54,341 bases of DNA from an uncultured Alphaproteobacteria bacterium (GCA_902562285.1 CACESU010000011.1:1-54341); one strand, 5' to 3'. Counted from the stretch's first letter, positions 36,251 to 47,365 are shown. Program-made: numbers and translations. The notes: generated from the sequence alone by a model not told the origin.

Positions 36251-37126
36251 TTAATTTAATAATTCTGCATGTCTTAATGCATTATCCATAATTTTTTGAG
36301 TGTTTTCATTTACTGTTACCAAAGGTGCTCGCAGTTCATTAACACATTTTCCTAATTTATTTAGCGCATATTTTATTGGTGCGGGGCTTGGTTCTAGAAA
36401 AGTAGCTCTGTGAAGTGGTAGTAATTTATCTTGTAATATAAGAGCTTTTTTATAGTCACCCTGAAGCATAGCTTTTTGGAATTCAGCTGATAATTTTGGT
36501 GCAGCATTTGCTATTACAGATATACATCCAACTCCACCATGTGCGTTAAAACCGAGCGCAGATGCATCTTCACCAGATAATTGAATAAAATTTTCACCAC
36601 AGTATTTTCTGGTATCTGATACTCTACTTACATCACCAGTTGCATCTTTAATTCCAATTATATTTTTTAATTTTGAAAGTGATGATAAGGTTAATAAATC
36701 CATATCCACAATTGATCTTCCAGGAATATTATAAATAATAATTGGTAAATCACAACAATCATTAAGACTCCTAAAGTGTAAATGTAGTCCTTTTTGATTG
36801 GGTTTATTATAATAAGGTGTAACAATTAAGGCTGCATCTGCCCCTACCTTTTTTGCAAACTTCATAAGGTTTACAGATTCTCTAGTGTTATTAGAACCTG
36901 CCCCTGCAATAACAGGTACTCTTCCTTTTGATTTTTTTACTATTATTTCTATGACTTCTTGGTGTTCTTCATGACTTAAGGTTGGACTTTCTCCAGTAGT
37001 TCCAACTGCAACTAATCCGTTGCTTCCCTCTTCAATTTGCCAATCAACAAGATCTTCAAGAGCATTTTTATCGATTTCCCCATTTTTAAAAGGAGTTATA
37101 AGTGCAGGAATCGATCCTTTTATCAT
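36251..37126 (-). CDS. dapA: 4-hydroxy-tetrahydrodipicolinate synthase
   Basis: A 291-residue aldolase of lysine/diaminopimelate synthesis that condenses pyruvate with aspartate semialdehyde. K160 in [10 protein letters not shown] forms the Schiff base. T44 ([10 protein letters not shown]), Y106 and Y132 (IIYNIPGRS) make the proton-relay triad, and R137 binds the aldehyde. The length is normal. It is divergent from the lytic transglycosylase gene and coupled to smpB. Confidence 0.97.
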   Translation of the reverse strand: MIKGSIPALITPFKNGEIDKNALEDLVDWQIEEGSNGLVAVGTTGESPTLSHEEHQEVIEIIVKKSKGRVPVIAGAGSNNTRESVNLMKFAKKVGADAALIVTPYYNKPNQKGLHLHFRSLNDCCDLPIIIYNIPGRSIVDMDLLTLSSLSKLKNIIGIKDATGDVSRVSDTRKYCGENFIQLSGEDASALGFNAHGGVGCISVIANAAPKLSAEFQKAMLQGDYKKALILQDKLLPLHRATFLEPSPAPIKYALNKLGKCVNELRAPLVTVNENTQKIMDNALRHAELLN

Positions 37127-37251
37127 AATAAAATCCTTAGATTAATAATTTTTATTCACAATATTAGCACATCATTTTATTATGTTAAATCGTATATTTT
37201 GAATTAAATAAATATATAAAAAAACGATCTTTTAATTAAAGGTAAAAATTA

Positions 37252-39264
37252 GTGAAAATCAAAGTTAGATATTTATTTTTTATTATTATATCTTCTGTAT
37301 TTTTCTTTATACAAGAAGTAATATTTATAAATAAGAAAATAAATGCTGAACAATTTGAGATAGAAAATTTTAAAGAAGCTTTAAAATACTCTGATGCAAA
37401 AATTTGGGATAAGGCTTACATTTATGCGAAAAATAGTAACAGTGATTTAGCAATTGATCTAACAAATTGGTTAAGATTAAGAGCCGGGGATGCAATTTTC
37501 TCAGATTATATTAATTTTATAGAAACTAAATCAAAATGGCCTGGCATGCCTTATCTTATGAAGCAAGCCGAAACAAAAATCACTTTAGATGAAGATCCAA
37601 AACTTATAATTGATTTATTTAAAAATAATTTTCCTGTAACAGGCCATGGTTCAACGATGCTATCTTTAGCTCATCTAAAGGTTGGAGATACAAAGCAAGC
37701 AGAGAAAATAGCTGCAATTAGCTGGTTGGACCAAAAATTTGACGAAAAAAATTTTCAACTAATGATAAAAAATTTTAAAAATGTAATTTCAATTAATAAT
37801 AATAAAAGATTAAACAATTTACTTTGGAAGCGGGATTTGTCTTCGGTTAATCAACTTAAAAAAATAATGACTGCTGCTGATTTTTTTATTGCAGAACAAA
37901 GAGTAAGACTTCAAAAACTTACAAAAAGTAAAGATAAAATTGATAAACTCAAAAAATACAACATCAAGGATCCAGGAGTTCTTTTTGATTATGCAAATTA
38001 TCTTCAATCAAAAGGAAAATATAAGAAAGTTTCTAATATAATTTTTAATTTATCCAAAAATCCCATGAAATTGGGATTATCTTATAAGTGGTCAGAATTG
38101 AGAATTTATCATGCTAGAAGAGAGCTTCGTCTCGGTAACATGATGAAAGCTTATAAAATTAGCAGTAATCATTTAATAATTAACGAGTTTTTTGTAAATG
38201 ATGACTTTAAAGAGTCTAATCAGGGCTATGTGGAACTTGAATGGCTTTCTGGTTTCATTGCTCTCAATTTTTTAAAAAAGCCAGAAGTTGCTATAAAACA
38301 TTTTTCAAATATCTTAGATATAGTTACAAATAAAAATTTCTTAAGCAAAAATTATTATTGGTATGCTAGATCACTTGAAGAGCTAAAAAGAATTAATGAG
38401 GCACAAGATTATTATAAGAAAGGATCCATATATATAAGTACATTCTATGGACAACTTTCGGCTGAAAGAATTAATAAAAATTCTCTAGATTTATCAGAAA
38501 TTGAAGATAGGAAGTATGATTGCAAAAAAGTAAATCTATTGGAAAATTCAATAATTAATTTGGGTGAGAAATTATTAGATGCTGATAGATTAGTTTTGGG
38601 AGTACGGTTTTTCAAACATGCCGCTGAAACTTTATTAGATGAAGAAAGAAAATGTTTACTAGTTTTCTTAGATAGAATTGGTAATCTTTCAGGGATCATT
38701 GCTATATCAAACAAATTCAAAATCAAAAGTGATTTAATTCTTAAATATTCTTTCCCTTTAATAAATAATTTAGATATGAACAAAATTGATAATTTACAGC
38801 TTGTTTACTCGATTATTAGGCAGGAAAGTGGATTTTATAGTAGTGCAATCTCTAGAACAGGTGCTTTAGGATTGATGCAAGTTATGCCGGCCACCGCCAA
38901 ACAAGTAACCAGTGATTTAGGAATTAAATACAGTAAAAATAGACTTTCTTCAGATGAAATTTATAACATCAAAATTGGATCTTTTTATTTTAAAAAACTT
39001 TTAAAAAAATTCAAAGGTTCAATAGTATTGAGTACTGCAGCATATAATGCTGGACCAGGTACAATAAATAGATGGCTGAAAAATTATGGTGATCCCAGAA
39101 AATTTGGAGTTGATCCTTTGATTTGGATTGAGATGATACCTTATTATGAGACGAGAAACTATGTTAAAAGAGTACTATCAAATGATTTAATTTATAGACA
39201 TAAACTTAGTGATAGTATTATAACCTTTGATCGTGCAAGAAAAAATTTTGGACACAAGTTTTAA
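37252..39264 (+). CDS. Soluble-type lytic murein transglycosylase (Slt70 family)
   Basis: 670 residues. An N-terminal signal-like hydrophobic segment is followed by a long helical superhelix (U- and L-domain region, about 40-500), as in Slt70. The C-terminal catalytic domain has E525 in RQESGFYSSAISRTGALGLMQVMPATA, then AAYNAGPGTINRWL and ETRNYVKRVL. It cleaves peptidoglycan with formation of 1,6-anhydro ends. The start is a GTG at 37252 with AAAGG in front. It is divergent from dapA. Confidence 0.93.
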   Translation: MKIKVRYLFFIIISSVFFFIQEVIFINKKINAEQFEIENFKEALKYSDAKIWDKAYIYAKNSNSDLAIDLTNWLRLRAGDAIFSDYINFIETKSKWPGMPYLMKQAETKITLDEDPKLIIDLFKNNFPVTGHGSTMLSLAHLKVGDTKQAEKIAAISWLDQKFDEKNFQLMIKNFKNVISINNNKRLNNLLWKRDLSSVNQLKKIMTAADFFIAEQRVRLQKLTKSKDKIDKLKKYNIKDPGVLFDYANYLQSKGKYKKVSNIIFNLSKNPMKLGLSYKWSELRIYHARRELRLGNMMKAYKISSNHLIINEFFVNDDFKESNQGYVELEWLSGFIALNFLKKPEVAIKHFSNILDIVTNKNFLSKNYYWYARSLEELKRINEAQDYYKKGSIYISTFYGQLSAERINKNSLDLSEIEDRKYDCKKVNLLENSIINLGEKLLDADRLVLGVRFFKHAAETLLDEERKCLLVFLDRIGNLSGIIAISNKFKIKSDLILKYSFPLINNLDMNKIDNLQLVYSIIRQESGFYSSAISRTGALGLMQVMPATAKQVTSDLGIKYSKNRLSSDEIYNIKIGSFYFKKLLKKFKGSIVLSTAAYNAGPGTINRWLKNYGDPRKFGVDPLIWIEMIPYYETRNYVKRVLSNDLIYRHKLSDSIITFDRARKNFGHKF

Positions 39265-39348
39265 TGATTATTTACTACATCTTTGATTGAAATTTATTAT
39301 TTATCAATATATTGTGTGTACATCTGTTTTTCATTAAGGTTAATTAGT

Positions 39349-42300
39349 TTGAATATCACTAAGTTACGACTGAATGGTTTTAAAAGTTTTGTAGATCCAA
39401 CTGAATTTGAGATACTGCCAGGACTTACAGGAGTAGTAGGTCCTAATGGATGTGGTAAATCAAATTTATTAGATGCTTTAAGATGGGTTATGGGAGAAAA
39501 CAGACCAACCTCCATGCGAGGCGATGGAATGGATGACGTTATATTTGGTGGGACTAGTTTAAGACCTGCAAGATCTTATGCTGAAGTAAATTTACAAATT
39601 GAAAATTTTGATTCAGATATCTTACCTATCAATACAAGTGAAAGTACTGTTGAAATTGTTAGAAGAATAAATTTTGAATCTGGGTCTACTTATAGAGTAG
39701 AAGGAAAAGAGATACTTGCTAGGGAGGTAAGATTGCTTTTTGCAGATTATTCTTCGGGTTCTAATTCTCCTTCTCTAGTAAGACAGGGTCAAATTTCAAA
39801 TCTAATAAATGAAAACCCTAAATCTCGTAAAAGAATATTAGAAGAGGCAGCAGGAATATCTGGTCTCTATCACAGAAGACATGAATCAGAATTAAAGCTT
39901 AATGCTTCTGAAAATAATTTGGAAAGGATTAATGATATTCTTTCAAAATTAGAAGAACAACTGAAAGCATTAAAAAAACAAGCCAAGCAAGCAGAAGATT
40001 ACCGTTTATTGGGTGAAAAAATTAGAAAACAAGAATCACTACTTTTATTTGTTCGTTGGGAAAATAAACATTCAGAGTTTAATAACTCTAAACACGAGTT
40101 AGATAATATACTCAAAAAAAGAACTGATCATGAAAAAATTCTAAGAAAATTAATAGCAGTAAAAGAACAAAAAGAAAACTTACTACCAAAAATAAGGGAG
40201 CAGCAAGCTGCAGACCAAATAGCTACAAATCAATTACAGTCTAAAAAAACAAATATCGATGAAAAGCATAAAAATGCCTTATCAAGAGTTAATGAGTTAA
40301 ATCAAAGAATTTCGGAATTAGAAAATGATTATATAAGAGAAAATGAATTAATTCTTGATGCAGAAAGTGTTCTCAAAAAATCAGCAAATGAAAAAAACAG
40401 CATTCTGAATAATCAAAGTGATTTAACCAACAAAATTAAAAGTACAAAAGAAGATTTAGATTTATCAATTATAGATTTTAACAAAATTGAGAAAGAATAT
40501 GAAGTTGAGGCTAATAATTTCGCAACTTCTTTAGCAAAAAAAAATAATCTTGAAACAAATTTTGAAGTAAATAATAAAAGTTTAAAACAAGTTGAAGAGA
40601 AAATTACCAAAGTTAAAGATGATAAATCTAAAGTAAATCTTCGAAAGGAAGAAATTGACAATGAGTTAATTAATATTAGGAATGAATTAGAATTATCTGA
40701 AAAGGCAATAGATAAAAAATCTTCAATGCTTGATAAAACAGAAGATGAAGTTCAGACTTTGAGAGCAGATTTACTTAATTCTGAAGAAAAACTATCTGAA
40801 GAAAGAAGTAAATTATTAGCTATTAAATCTGAAATAAAAACTTTAGAAAAATTTTTGAGTGAGCAAGAAATTTTTGAAGATGCCATTATAAATCAAATTG
40901 AAATATCAAAAGATTTTGAAATTGTATTTAGTGTTATTTTGAATGACGATTTAAACTATCCGCCACAGTCCTCTGACAGAAAAAGTGGATGGCATTATAG
41001 TGAAAATGAAAAACAATCTTATTCATTTCCTGAAGGTGTAAAAGTTTTAGCTGATCTAGTTAAACATCCTGTAGAGTTAAATAAAAGGTTAAAAAATGTT
41101 GGTATCGTAAATTCAAAAGATGGTTATTTACTTCACTCGAAGTTAAAAAATGGTCAGTCTTTAGTATCAATGGATGGAGATTTTTGGAGATGGGACGGTT
41201 TTTCAACAACATCCGCTGACGTAAATACAAGCAATACACAAAAAGTCAAAAATTTAAATAGATTACAAAATTTAAAAGTTTTACAAAAAGAAATTGAAAA
41301 AAAAGTATTTATCCAGTCTTATCATAAAACTAATCAAGAACTGGTTATTAAACAAAAAATTGAGGAACGAGATAATTTAAAAAAAGAGTATATTTCTAAG
41401 GAAAAAAGATTAAATGAACTAAAAACAAATCTAAGCAAATTGGAAGCAGAATTTGAAATTAATAGTGCTCAAATTGAGAGTTTGGATAATAACTACCTTA
41501 ATCTTAATGAGGATTACAATAAACTAATTAAAAATATTGAAGAAATTAAAAATTTAGACAATCAAGAGATTGATTATCAAGTAGAAGAAAAAAATATTAA
41601 TTTAAAGAAAAAAATATTAGAGGATTTCAGGAATAAAAATCTTGATAGAAGGTTGGTTCTTGAAGATTTAACTTCTCAATTTAACTTTTATAAAAATAGA
41701 TTAGTTCAGCTTGATAAAGAATTAGAAGATTGGTCAATCAGAAAAAAAAGATCAGTTGATCGACAGGATAATATTTTGTCAAGAAAAAATGAACTTGAAT
41801 TATTTTTAGAAACTGCACAATTAGAGCCAGAAAAAATAGAAAATGACATTTTAAATCTTAATAAAAAAATTACTGAAGCTGAAAAGAAATGTAGCATTTC
41901 AACTGATGCGTTGGTAAATGCAGAGAAGGAACAAAGAGATGCATTATTTAATGAAAAAGAAGCTTTCAAGATTGCCGAGGATTTAAAAGAAAAGTATGTT
42001 AGAGCTGAAGTTTCTATTGAGACTACAAAAGATAATCTAAATGAACTTGCGAGTCTTTTAGAGGCAGAAACTGGACACAGTCCTAAGGATTTTCAAGATA
42101 AATATATCGACCAGCTGACTAACAAGCTTTCAATTGATATAATTGAAAAAAATTTGGATCAGCTAACAAGAAAAAGAAATTTTATAGGACCCGTTAATTT
42201 AAGAGCTGAAGAAGATGAAAAAGAGATTAATGCTGAATATTCAGAACTACTTAACCAAAAAGAAGATCTTGAGGTCGCCGTAAAAAAACTTAGAAATGCG

Positions 42301-42807
42301 ATCACCAATTTAAATAAAGAAGGAAGAGAAAAGCTCTTAAAAGCATTTGATGAAGTGAATAAAAATTTTAAAACTTTGTTTAATAATTTATTTGGTGGTG
42401 GACAAAGTAATTTATTACTTGTTGAAAGTGATGATCCCTTAGAGGCTGGACTTGAAATCATGTGTCAACCTCCGGGGAAAAAATTATCCAACTTAGCATT
42501 ACTTTCGGGAGGAGAACAAACTCTTGCTGCTATTTCATTAATTTTTGCAGTATTTATGGTAAAACCAAGTCCAATTTGCGTCTTGGATGAAGTAGACGCA
42601 CCACTGGATGATGCAAATATTGTTAGATTTTGTAATCTACTAGACAATATGAATTCTAGAACTGACACCAGATTTATAATCATTACTCATAATCCCATTA
42701 CAATGTCTAAAATGAATCGACTTTATGGTGTAACTATGGCAGAAAAAGGAGTTAGCCAGCTCGTAAGCGTTGATTTAGATAAAGCTGAGAAATTAGTTGT
42801 TGCTTAA
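39349..42807 (+). CDS. smc: Chromosome segregation protein SMC
   Basis: About 1152 residues from a TTG at 39349, chosen because the protein then opens directly with ITKLRLNGFKSFVDPTEFEI; an open frame reaches 22 codons further up but that part is hydrophobic and unrelated. Walker A is GPNGCGKS (31-38). Two long coiled-coil arms flank a short hinge region around residues 510-620, with GQSLVSMDGDFWRWDGF, a form common in alphaproteobacterial SMC. The signature LALLSGGEQTLAAISLIFAV and Walker B PICVLDEVDAPLDDANIVRF close the head. It compacts and separates the chromosome. No scpA or scpB is in the window. Confidence 0.95.
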   Translation: MNITKLRLNGFKSFVDPTEFEILPGLTGVVGPNGCGKSNLLDALRWVMGENRPTSMRGDGMDDVIFGGTSLRPARSYAEVNLQIENFDSDILPINTSESTVEIVRRINFESGSTYRVEGKEILAREVRLLFADYSSGSNSPSLVRQGQISNLINENPKSRKRILEEAAGISGLYHRRHESELKLNASENNLERINDILSKLEEQLKALKKQAKQAEDYRLLGEKIRKQESLLLFVRWENKHSEFNNSKHELDNILKKRTDHEKILRKLIAVKEQKENLLPKIREQQAADQIATNQLQSKKTNIDEKHKNALSRVNELNQRISELENDYIRENELILDAESVLKKSANEKNSILNNQSDLTNKIKSTKEDLDLSIIDFNKIEKEYEVEANNFATSLAKKNNLETNFEVNNKSLKQVEEKITKVKDDKSKVNLRKEEIDNELINIRNELELSEKAIDKKSSMLDKTEDEVQTLRADLLNSEEKLSEERSKLLAIKSEIKTLEKFLSEQEIFEDAIINQIEISKDFEIVFSVILNDDLNYPPQSSDRKSGWHYSENEKQSYSFPEGVKVLADLVKHPVELNKRLKNVGIVNSKDGYLLHSKLKNGQSLVSMDGDFWRWDGFSTTSADVNTSNTQKVKNLNRLQNLKVLQKEIEKKVFIQSYHKTNQELVIKQKIEERDNLKKEYISKEKRLNELKTNLSKLEAEFEINSAQIESLDNNYLNLNEDYNKLIKNIEEIKNLDNQEIDYQVEEKNINLKKKILEDFRNKNLDRRLVLEDLTSQFNFYKNRLVQLDKELEDWSIRKKRSVDRQDNILSRKNELELFLETAQLEPEKIENDILNLNKKITEAEKKCSISTDALVNAEKEQRDALFNEKEAFKIAEDLKEKYVRAEVSIETTKDNLNELASLLEAETGHSPKDFQDKYIDQLTNKLSIDIIEKNLDQLTRKRNFIGPVNLRAEEDEKEINAEYSELLNQKEDLEVAVKKLRNAITNLNKEGREKLLKAFDEVNKNFKTLFNNLFGGGQSNLLLVESDDPLEAGLEIMCQPPGKKLSNLALLSGGEQTLAAISLIFAVFMVKPSPICVLDEVDAPLDDANIVRFCNLLDNMNSRTDTRFIIITHNPITMSKMNRLYGVTMAEKGVSQLVSVDLDKAEKLVVA

Positions 42808-42827
42808 GATTTGTTAAGATTAATCTG

Positions 42828-43667
42828 ATGAAAAAATATGATTTATGTGATAATAAGTATTTTGTTTCTACAAATTGGCTGGAGCAAAGATTAAGCGATC
42901 CCAGTGTTAGAATTATAGATGCAAGCTGGTATTTACCAAATGTAGATAGGTCAGGGTTGAAGGAGTTTGAAAGCAAACATATTCCTGGCGCGAGTTTTTT
43001 TGATTTAGACAATTTTTCTGATGCAAACTCAGATTTACCACATATGGCATTAAACGAAAAAGATTTTTCTAATAAATTTGAAATTTTTGGAATTAAACAA
43101 AATCAAAATATTGTTGTTTATGATGGTTTAGGGTTATTTTCTGCTCCAAGATTATTGTGGTTACTACATTTATATGGATTTCATAATGTATTTATATTAG
43201 ATGGAGGTTTTCCGAAATGGATTAGTGAAAACAAGCCAACTAACAGAGAGTTTTTAAATTTAAAACCCTGTAAGCTTAATTTTTCTTATGAAAAAAATTT
43301 AATAGTATCTATGGAATTTGTGATGAAATATTTGAATTCACAAGATATTCAAATAATAGATGCAAGATCTTCGAGTCGATTTCTAGGAATTGAAAAAGAG
43401 CCTAGAAAGGGTCTTAGAAGTGGTCACATACCAAATTCAATAAATCTTTACTATGGTGACGTATTAAACTCTGATTATACTTTAAAATCAAACGATATAC
43501 TTAAGAATAAAATAGACGAACTTGGAATTGACTTAACCAAACATTTAATTACATCCTGTGGATCTGGAGTGACTGCATCAATTCTGTATGTTATTTTTAA
43601 AGGGCTTGGTGCAAAAAGGGTTTCTGTTTATGATGGGTCGTGGTGTGAATGGGGCAAATTTAATTAA
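42828..43667 (+). CDS. sseA: Thiosulfate / 3-mercaptopyruvate sulfurtransferase
   Basis: A 279-residue protein of two rhodanese domains. The second carries the active-site C244 in SCGSGVTAS, the CGSGVTA loop typical of mercaptopyruvate-type enzymes. The first domain (HIPGASFFDLDNFSD, VVYDGLGLFSAPRLLW) lacks a catalytic Cys, as is usual. It moves sulfur from 3-mercaptopyruvate or thiosulfate to an acceptor. It follows smc by 20 bp and precedes a transaminase gene, which could supply mercaptopyruvate from cysteine, but that link is inference. Confidence 0.92.
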   Translation: MKKYDLCDNKYFVSTNWLEQRLSDPSVRIIDASWYLPNVDRSGLKEFESKHIPGASFFDLDNFSDANSDLPHMALNEKDFSNKFEIFGIKQNQNIVVYDGLGLFSAPRLLWLLHLYGFHNVFILDGGFPKWISENKPTNREFLNLKPCKLNFSYEKNLIVSMEFVMKYLNSQDIQIIDARSSSRFLGIEKEPRKGLRSGHIPNSINLYYGDVLNSDYTLKSNDILKNKIDELGIDLTKHLITSCGSGVTASILYVIFKGLGAKRVSVYDGSWCEWGKFN

Positions 43668-43733
43668 AAAATCTTTAATTTGTAAATTTTAATATAAGAT
43701 GTACTTTAAAATAAAATATTAAGTTGGTTCAAT

Positions 43734-44930
43734 ATGTTTGAAAATTTAAAATTACAATCAGAAGACAAAATTATGGCTTTAATGTCTTTATATAAAGCCG
43801 ATAAAAGAAAAGAAAAGATAGACTTAGGTGTTGGAGTTTATAAAAATAATAAAGGCCAAACACCTATCATGGATGCAGTACAAAAAGCTTCAAGAATACT
43901 CAACAATACACAAAAAACTAAAAGTTATGTAGGCCTTTCTGGAAATTTAGGATTTATAGATAATATTAGTCAATTAGTTTTAGCAGATGTTGTTCCAAAA
44001 AATCAGATTATAGGCGCTCAAGCTCCGGGTGGAACGGGAGCTTTTCATCAGTTATTACTTTTAATAAGGTCTATGGAAAAGGATAAGCGGGTCTGGATTT
44101 CATCACCGTCTTGGCCAAATCATGCTGCAATATTAAATCATTTAGGTATTCAATTTAATAATTATAATTACTTCGATTATGATACTTGTGAAGTAAATTT
44201 TTCTAGAATGATGTCTGATCTTCAGAAAATCAGTCCTGGAGATGTTTTACTTTTACATGGTTGTTGTCACAATCCAACTGGGGCTAATTTATCCCTAGAA
44301 AATTGGACTGAACTTACTCAATTTTGTGAAAAAAAAAATATTCTTCCTTTGATTGATTTGGCCTATCAAGGTTTTGGGGACGGAATAAATGATGATGTTA
44401 AAGGTGTCCAATATATGGCTTCTAATTTGCCAGAAGTATGTATTGGGATTTCTTGTTCAAAAAACTTTGGTTTATATAGGGAAAGGGTAGGAGCTGCTTT
44501 GATGGTAGTTTCTGATAAAAAGATTCACAAGTTAGTGGAAGAAAATTTAAAATCATTTAATAGAGTAACTTTTTCTTTTCCTCCAGATTATGGAGCATCT
44601 CTTGTCGAAATTATATTGGGAGGGAATAACTCTCAAGATAAAGAATTAATACACATATGGGAAAAAGAATTAAATAGTATGAGAAATGGAATGCTCGAAC
44701 TTAGAAAGTTATTGTCAGATTCTTTAAGAAGGAGCACTAACTCAACTAGATTTGATTTTATCGAAAGGCATAGAGGCATGTTTTCCCTTATGGGTTTATC
44801 GGTTGATCAAGTTGCAAGATTAAGAACAGAATTTGGTATCTATATGGTAGGAGATTCAAGAATTAACATTGCGGGATTAAATAAAGATCAAATTGATTAT
44901 TTCTCTTCATCTATAGCTACAGTTATTTGA
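43734..44930 (+). CDS. Aromatic-amino-acid / aspartate aminotransferase (class I, TyrB/AspC type)
   Basis: A 398-residue PLP enzyme. K243 in SCSKNFGLYRERVGA forms the Schiff base. SPSWPNHAAILNHLGI, HGCCHNPTGANLS and DLAYQGFG are the Trp, Asn/Pro and Asp/Tyr segments of the class Ia aminotransferases. The C-terminal SRINIAGLNKDQIDYF provides the carboxylate-binding Arg. It interconverts aspartate or aromatic amino acids with 2-oxoacids. Its specificity cannot be fixed from sequence. It lies downstream of sseA by 66 bp. Confidence 0.93.
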   Translation: MFENLKLQSEDKIMALMSLYKADKRKEKIDLGVGVYKNNKGQTPIMDAVQKASRILNNTQKTKSYVGLSGNLGFIDNISQLVLADVVPKNQIIGAQAPGGTGAFHQLLLLIRSMEKDKRVWISSPSWPNHAAILNHLGIQFNNYNYFDYDTCEVNFSRMMSDLQKISPGDVLLLHGCCHNPTGANLSLENWTELTQFCEKKNILPLIDLAYQGFGDGINDDVKGVQYMASNLPEVCIGISCSKNFGLYRERVGAALMVVSDKKIHKLVEENLKSFNRVTFSFPPDYGASLVEIILGGNNSQDKELIHIWEKELNSMRNGMLELRKLLSDSLRRSTNSTRFDFIERHRGMFSLMGLSVDQVARLRTEFGIYMVGDSRINIAGLNKDQIDYFSSSIATVI

Positions 44931-44993
44931 AAGGCTGTGTTTATGAATTATAGTAATACTAAGGTCGAAAAAAAATAAAGAAAGAAAAATATC

Positions 44994-46934
44994 ATGGATG
45001 AAAAAATCTATTATCCCGATTCACAAAATTCCAAATCATTTAAAATTGATAAAAAAAAATATAATGAGATGTATAAAGAATCTATCTCTAACCCAGAAAA
45101 GTTTTGGGGAAAGATGGGAAATAGAATTGATTGGATAAATTCTTTTACAAAAGTAAAGAACACCTCTTTTTCTCATGATGATGTATCTATAAAGTGGTAT
45201 GAAGATGGAACATTGAATATAAGTTATAACTGTATTGACCGGCATCTTAAAAAAAATAGGGATAAAGTTGCTATAATCTGGGAGTCAGATGAGCCAAGCT
45301 TATCAAAAAACATAACCTATGGAGAATTACACGAGCAAGTTTGTCGTCTATCAAATATTTATAAAGAATTAGGTGTGAATAAGGGAGATCGAGTTATTCT
45401 TTATATGCCCATGATACCTGAGGCTGCATATGCTATGTTAGCATGTGCTAGAATAGGTGCTATACATTCAGTTGTTTTTGGAGGTTTTTCCCCAGAAGCA
45501 CTTGCAAGCAGGATAACTGATTGCGGGGCTTGTTTAGTAGTTACAGCAGATGAAGGGCCTAGAGGCGGAAAACCAGTGCCTTTAAAAGAGAATGTAAATA
45601 AAGCACTACAAATTTCTGGTGATATAAAAACATTAGTTGTTAAGAGAACAGGGGCTAATGTCTATATGAAAGAAAATAGGGATTTTTCATATAATGAAAT
45701 GAATGACCTCGTAAGTGATAAGAATGTTCCAGAAGAGATGTCTGCCGAAGACCCTCTTTTTATTTTGTATACTTCTGGATCTACTGGAAAACCTAAGGGC
45801 GTACAGCATTCTAGTGGTGGTTATATTGTTTATGCTTCTCTAACGCATGAGTATATTTTTGATTATCATGATGATGATATTTACTGGTGTACAGCTGATG
45901 TTGGTTGGATCACAGGGCATAGTTATATTGTCTATGGACCATTATCGAATGGCGCAACCACTTTAATGTTTGAAGGGGTACCAACATACCCGGATTGTTC
46001 AAGATTTTGGCAAGTATGTGAAAAACATAATGTAAATCAATTTTATACAGCTCCCACAGCTATAAGGGCATTAATGGGACAAGGTGATGATTTTGTAAAT
46101 AATTGTAATTTATCAAGTCTTAGAATTTTGGGTACAGTTGGTGAACCTATTAACCCTGAAGCATGGGAGTGGTATAACAGGGTAGTAGGCAAAGGTAAGT
46201 GCCCAATAGTAGATACTTGGTGGCAAACCGAAACTGGAGGAATACTAATTACTCCTTTGCCTGGAGCGACACCTACCAAACCAGGATCAGCAACCAATCC
46301 TTTTTTTGGCATTAAGCCTGTGATTATGGACCCTAAAACAGGTCAAAAATTGTTTGGTAATAATGTTGAAGGTGTATTAGCTTTTGAGGATAGTTGGCCT
46401 AGCCAAATGAGGACAGTTTTTGGTGATCATGAAAGATTTGTAAAAACTTATTTTAGTGATTTTAAAGGATATTACTTTTCTGGTGATGGTTGTAAAAGAG
46501 ATAAAGACGGATATTATTGGATAACTGGAAGAGTGGATGATGTTCTAAATGTTTCTGGTCATAGGATGGGCACTGCTGAAATTGAAAGTGCACTAGTATC
46601 CCATCCTTTAGTATCAGAAAGTGCTGTAGTGGGTTATCCACACAAGATCAAAGGACAAGGAATTTATGCTTTTGTAACTCTTATGGTTGGAGAAAATCCA
46701 ACTGAAGAATTAACCAAAGATCTAGAGGCATGGGTTAGAAAAGAAATTGGTCCTATCGCGAAACCAGACTTAATCCAATGGTCCCCCAATCTTCCAAAAA
46801 CAAGATCAGGAAAAATTATGAGAAGAATATTAAGAAAAATTGCAGAAAATAAATATGAAGACTTAGGTGATACTTCAACTCTAGCTGATCCAACTGTTGT
46901 TAATAACTTAATCGAAAATCGTTTAAATAAATAA
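44994..46934 (+). CDS. acs: Acetyl-CoA synthetase
   Basis: A 646-residue AMP-forming acyl-CoA ligase. The P-loop-like [18 protein letters not shown], the acetate pocket [16 protein letters not shown], the TWWQTETGG motif and the hinge [15 protein letters not shown] are all present. The C-terminal [14 protein letters not shown] carries the Lys that is reversibly acetylated in this family. The length is typical of Acs. It activates acetate to acetyl-CoA, feeding the TCA genes of the window. The 63-bp upstream gap holds only weak promoter-like sequence. Confidence 0.97.
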   Translation: MDEKIYYPDSQNSKSFKIDKKKYNEMYKESISNPEKFWGKMGNRIDWINSFTKVKNTSFSHDDVSIKWYEDGTLNISYNCIDRHLKKNRDKVAIIWESDEPSLSKNITYGELHEQVCRLSNIYKELGVNKGDRVILYMPMIPEAAYAMLACARIGAIHSVVFGGFSPEALASRITDCGACLVVTADEGPRGGKPVPLKENVNKALQISGDIKTLVVKRTGANVYMKENRDFSYNEMNDLVSDKNVPEEMSAEDPLFILYTSGSTGKPKGVQHSSGGYIVYASLTHEYIFDYHDDDIYWCTADVGWITGHSYIVYGPLSNGATTLMFEGVPTYPDCSRFWQVCEKHNVNQFYTAPTAIRALMGQGDDFVNNCNLSSLRILGTVGEPINPEAWEWYNRVVGKGKCPIVDTWWQTETGGILITPLPGATPTKPGSATNPFFGIKPVIMDPKTGQKLFGNNVEGVLAFEDSWPSQMRTVFGDHERFVKTYFSDFKGYYFSGDGCKRDKDGYYWITGRVDDVLNVSGHRMGTAEIESALVSHPLVSESAVVGYPHKIKGQGIYAFVTLMVGENPTEELTKDLEAWVRKEIGPIAKPDLIQWSPNLPKTRSGKIMRRILRKIAENKYEDLGDTSTLADPTVVNNLIENRLNK

Positions 46935-46974
46935 GTATTGAATTTAGAATTAAATTATAGGAATTATATTTGTT

Positions 46975-47310
46975 ATGAAAAAGTATTTTTATGTTTGTTT
47001 TTGTTTAATTTCTGCCTGTAATACTACAACACAAGGTGCCTATAATAATTATGAATTTATTCAAGGTGGTCCTGTGCCTTTGAAAGTTGAAACAGAGGAA
47101 AGTAAATCAACTTCAACTGGTGAGTGTCTAGCAGACACTCTAAGTTTTCTTATAGGACAACCTGAAACAGCTTTAGCTGCGATGGAATATCCTGCTGACA
47201 CAAGAGTTCTTAACGAATATCAAGATCAAAGCATTGATGAAAATTATAGTTCTCGATTAAATTTAGTAATTGGGTCAGACAGAAGAATAACTAATGTTTT
47301 TTGTGGTTGA
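46975..47310 (+). CDS. Predicted lipoprotein with I78-type peptidase inhibitor domain
   Basis: A 111-residue protein. A short signal peptide ends in LISAC, so C15 is the likely lipid-anchored residue. The body from C51 to the end (ECLADTLSFLIGQ ... NLVIGSDRRITNVFCG) fits the I78 peptidase inhibitor family, with C51 and C110 as a probable disulfide and the conserved RLN/I..V.CG ending. Members inhibit serine peptidases, but the target here is unknown. It lies 40 bp after acs and converges on a methyltransferase gene. Confidence 0.75.
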   Translation: MKKYFYVCFCLISACNTTTQGAYNNYEFIQGGPVPLKVETEESKSTSTGECLADTLSFLIGQPETALAAMEYPADTRVLNEYQDQSIDENYSSRLNLVIGSDRRITNVFCG

Positions 47311-47342
47311 TGCAGTAATTAAATACAACTTCTCAGTTTTTA

Positions 47343-47357
47343 TTGATAAATTATCAA
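47343..47357. repeat. 15-bp inverted repeat between convergent genes
   Basis: TTGATAAATTATCAA: perfect 7-bp arms around one base, located between the convergent inhibitor and methyltransferase genes. It may serve as a weak two-way terminator. Confidence 0.3.
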
Positions 47358-47365
47358 ATAATTAC

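Noticed and set aside
47343-47357. TTGATAAATTATCAA as an FNR box
   Set aside because: The spacing between TTGAT and ATCAA is five, not four, and it lies between two convergent gene ends, where no promoter is expected.
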